From contig JAATFE010000301.1 in the NCBI GenBank assembly GCA_015655365.1, positions 1 through 8,367 of the forward strand: a stretch of 8,367 nucleotides of DNA. The letters run 5' to 3'. The position numbers and the translations under genes were made by a program. Below the pieces are notes generated by a model. It did not search any database, was not told the DNA's origin, and saw only the letters and a program-made list of their open reading frames with translations. This DNA is from Terriglobales bacterium (GTDB taxonomy: Bacteria > Acidobacteriota > Terriglobia > Terriglobales > Acidobacteriaceae). The number at the start of each line of letters is the position of its first letter. Position 1 is the stretch's first letter. This document shows positions 7,041-8,367 of this stretch, piece after piece.

Positions 7041-7300
7041 GTGTTTGCGGATGCAAGCCGCGGCGATAAAACCCGATCTCGTCGATGATTCCTCGGCACG
7101 ACTCAACAGGCTACGGAACAAGGGATGATTCTATGCGAATCCACTCGAAGACGTTCCTCAGGGGCTGAAAGCCCACGTCGATTTTGCGGCACTTACGGCA
7201 CGACTGAAAGTCGTGCCGCGACGCACTTCGCTTTTTCAAACGCGTCTTTCCGCAGCCTATTTACTCTCGCGGGAGGCTATGCCGGTGGGCGAATGACTCT
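7041..7300. other. Non-coding stretch between convergent genes
   Basis: About 260 bp between the kdpC terminator and the minus-strand terminator. Open frames here (for example 7125-7364 plus) have no recognisable protein character. The only structure I see is the two-hairpin repeat at 7162-7218. Confidence 0.5.
7162..7218. repeat. Two-hairpin palindromic repeat sharing a CTGAAAG core
   Basis: Hairpin A: GGGCT (7162-7166), loop GAA, AGCCC (7170-7174). Hairpin B: CGGCACGACT (7196-7205), loop GAA, AGTCGTGCCG (7209-7218), a perfect 10-bp stem. Both have the same CTGAAAG centre. From memory, intergenic repeats with GGCTgaAGCC and GGCACGactGAAagTCGTGCC-like stems are scattered through Acidobacteriota genomes, resembling REP/MITE-type elements. 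Whether this one is multicopy cannot be seen from a single window. Confidence 0.55.
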
Positions 7301-7302
7301 CC

Positions 7303-7342
7303 AAAAACAGCATGGCCCTTCCCGAAGGAAGGGCCATGCTGT
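7303..7342 (-). terminator. Intrinsic terminator of the Ig-repeat gene
   Basis: On the minus strand a 16-bp perfect stem (7342-7327 with 7322-7307) is capped by a C(UUCG)G tetraloop and runs into five T residues (7307-7303). This is a near-ideal intrinsic terminator, placed 18 bp after the stop codon of the gene at 7361. Confidence 0.85.
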
Positions 7343-7360
7343 GGTGCCTGCCGAACTGCG

Positions 7361-8367
7361 TTAGTTCACAGTCAGGGTGAATGTAGCGGTTTCCGTGGTG
7401 CTGTTCACGTCGTTGCCGGTTCCGGTCACCGTGAAGGTATACGCGCCGGCCGTGGTTCCAGCAATGCCGGTGCCGCCCGAATTGCTTGAACCGCCGCCGC
7501 CGCAACCGGCCAGAGTGCCAAGCGCCACCATCATGACCAGGACGCCCAGCATGGAAAACCAGTTACGCTTGCGACGCGGAACGCCCAGCAGCACCAGAAA
7601 GGCCAAAACTGCGCCGCCTCCCGCGCCGGCCCAACCGCGCTTGCCGCTCAGCTTGGGCCACGCCAGCATAGCCGTCGACGCCGTCGTGCTGATGTTCAGG
7701 GTCACGGGTCCGCTAGCCGTGCCATTAGTCATGGTCACCGTTCCGCTCGGCGTGCAGGTTGGCACATAGGCGGCATTGGCAGGAGCCGTGGTCGCCGTGC
7801 AACTGGTGAACGTAATGGTTCCCGTGTAGTTGGTGGCCGAAGTCACCGTCACGGTCGACGTGGCCGCTGCGCCCGGAGCGATTGCCGTTGGCGTTGGCGT
7901 CGACGCCGCCAGCGCGTAAACCGACTGCGTCACCGTCACGTTGGTTTTTGCGGAGCCGGAAGCGTAGACCGAGTCGCCGCTGTAGCTCACCGTCAGGGAA
8001 TCGGATCCCACACTCAGCTTGTTGGCAGGAACGGTGAAGACGCAACTGGCGGCGCTGGTGCAAGGGCTGACGCCAATTGTCTGCGTCGCCGAAGTATAGC
8101 CGCCGCCGGTCAGGATCAAGGTTCCGGTCGGCGTGACGCCGGAACCGGTGACGCCTGCCGTTACGGTAAGGGGTTGGCCGGACTCAACGGTGCTTGCCGC
8201 ACTTACGGTCACCGTTGGGGGCAGCGCTGTGGTTTGGGTCATTGTGACCGTGGCCGTGCCGGTATTGGAGGCGTAGTTCGCGTCGCCACTATAGGTCACG
8301 GTGAGCCTGTCGCTGCCCGCAGCCAGGCTAGTGGCCGGAATGACGATGGTCGCGCTACCGCTGGTCA
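7361..8367 (-). CDS. Secreted Ig-like-repeat protein, C-terminal part (N-terminus outside window)
   Basis: The frame is open to the right edge, giving about 334 residues of a larger protein. It is Thr/Ser/Val/Gly-rich with bacterial Ig-like (Big_3-type) repeats: two units end in LTVTYSGDANYAS and LTVSYSGDSVYAS, each followed by a VT.TQ linker. A third, more divergent beta-rich region with pairs of Cys (SPCTSAASC, TSCTATT, TCTPSG) follows. Near the C-terminus come a hydrophobic segment (GAVLAFLVLLGV), a basic loop PRRKRNW, a second hydrophobic segment ending LGTLAGC, then GGGGSSNSGG and a 46-residue tail after the Cys that itself reads as an Ig-type strand pair (AYTFTVTGT, TATFTLTVN). Likely an exported, envelope-anchored protein; binding target and function are unknown. 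It is convergent to and unrelated to kdp. GTG 8299 is internal to a repeat and is not the start. Confidence 0.85.
   Translation of the reverse strand, partial: TSGSATIVIPATSLAAGSDRLTVTYSGDANYASNTGTATVTMTQTTALPPTVTVSAASTVESGQPLTVTAGVTGSGVTPTGTLILTGGGYTSATQTIGVSPCTSAASCVFTVPANKLSVGSDSLTVSYSGDSVYASGSAKTNVTVTQSVYALAASTPTPTAIAPGAAATSTVTVTSATNYTGTITFTSCTATTAPANAAYVPTCTPSGTVTMTNGTASGPVTLNISTTASTAMLAWPKLSGKRGWAGAGGGAVLAFLVLLGVPRRKRNWFSMLGVLVMMVALGTLAGCGGGGSSNSGGTGIAGTTAGAYTFTVTGTGNDVNSTTETATFTLTVN

Noticed and set aside
7125..7364. 79-codon plus-strand open frame after kdpC
   Set aside because: It runs through the palindromic repeat and the opposing terminator, with no protein-like character.
1..8367. 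CRISPR array, tRNA, rRNA or insertion sequence
   Set aside because: No regularly spaced repeats with unique spacers, no tRNA-like cloverleaf or rRNA segment, and no transposase were seen.

Overview
The window carries a potassium-uptake (Kdp) locus followed by the 3' part of an unrelated surface-protein gene. The DNA is GC-rich. Three things together suggest the phylum Acidobacteriota (class Terriglobia or a relative): the style of the Ig-repeat protein with its odd C-terminal tail, the dispersed 'CTGAAAG' palindromic repeat, and the Kdp protein sequences. This assignment rests on recognised style, not on a marker gene.

Layout. Positions 1-1328 (minus strand) hold most of a KdpD-like sensor histidine kinase; its last residues lie beyond the left edge. 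It begins directly at the DUF4118 membrane domain and lacks the N-terminal KdpD/Usp sensor half. A 72-bp divergent spacer, in which two opposed promoters appear to share the same hexamers, separates it from kdpE (1401-2096, plus). After about 120 bp with no recognised content comes a regulatory region. It holds four hexamers at exact 11-bp steps (2219-2257), read here as a KdpE operator, then a -10-like element and a roughly 120-nt leader that may fold. Next are a 28-residue single-span membrane peptide (2402-2488) and kdpF (2492-2581), kdpA (2582-4312), kdpB (4349-6382) and kdpC (6419-6985), all plus strand and closely spaced. An inverted-repeat terminator candidate follows kdpC. Positions 7041-7300 are non-coding and hold a two-hairpin palindromic repeat. 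A strong minus-strand terminator with a UUCG loop (7303-7342) ends the last gene, an Ig-like-repeat secreted protein (7361-8367, minus, N-terminus outside the window).

How it works. By analogy with characterised Kdp systems, the membrane kinase phosphorylates KdpE at Asp53 under potassium limitation or osmotic stress. KdpE-P then activates the promoter before the small peptide and kdpFABC. KdpA binds and channels K+, KdpB hydrolyses ATP, and KdpC and KdpF stabilise the complex. All key residues of KdpA and KdpB are present, so the pump looks functional.

The core operon is ordinary. The parts worth a second look are the truncated, divergently transcribed kinase, the phased operator, the leader, the extra small membrane peptide, and the internal lipobox in the tail of the Ig-repeat protein. 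I did not see a clearly novel multi-gene system.
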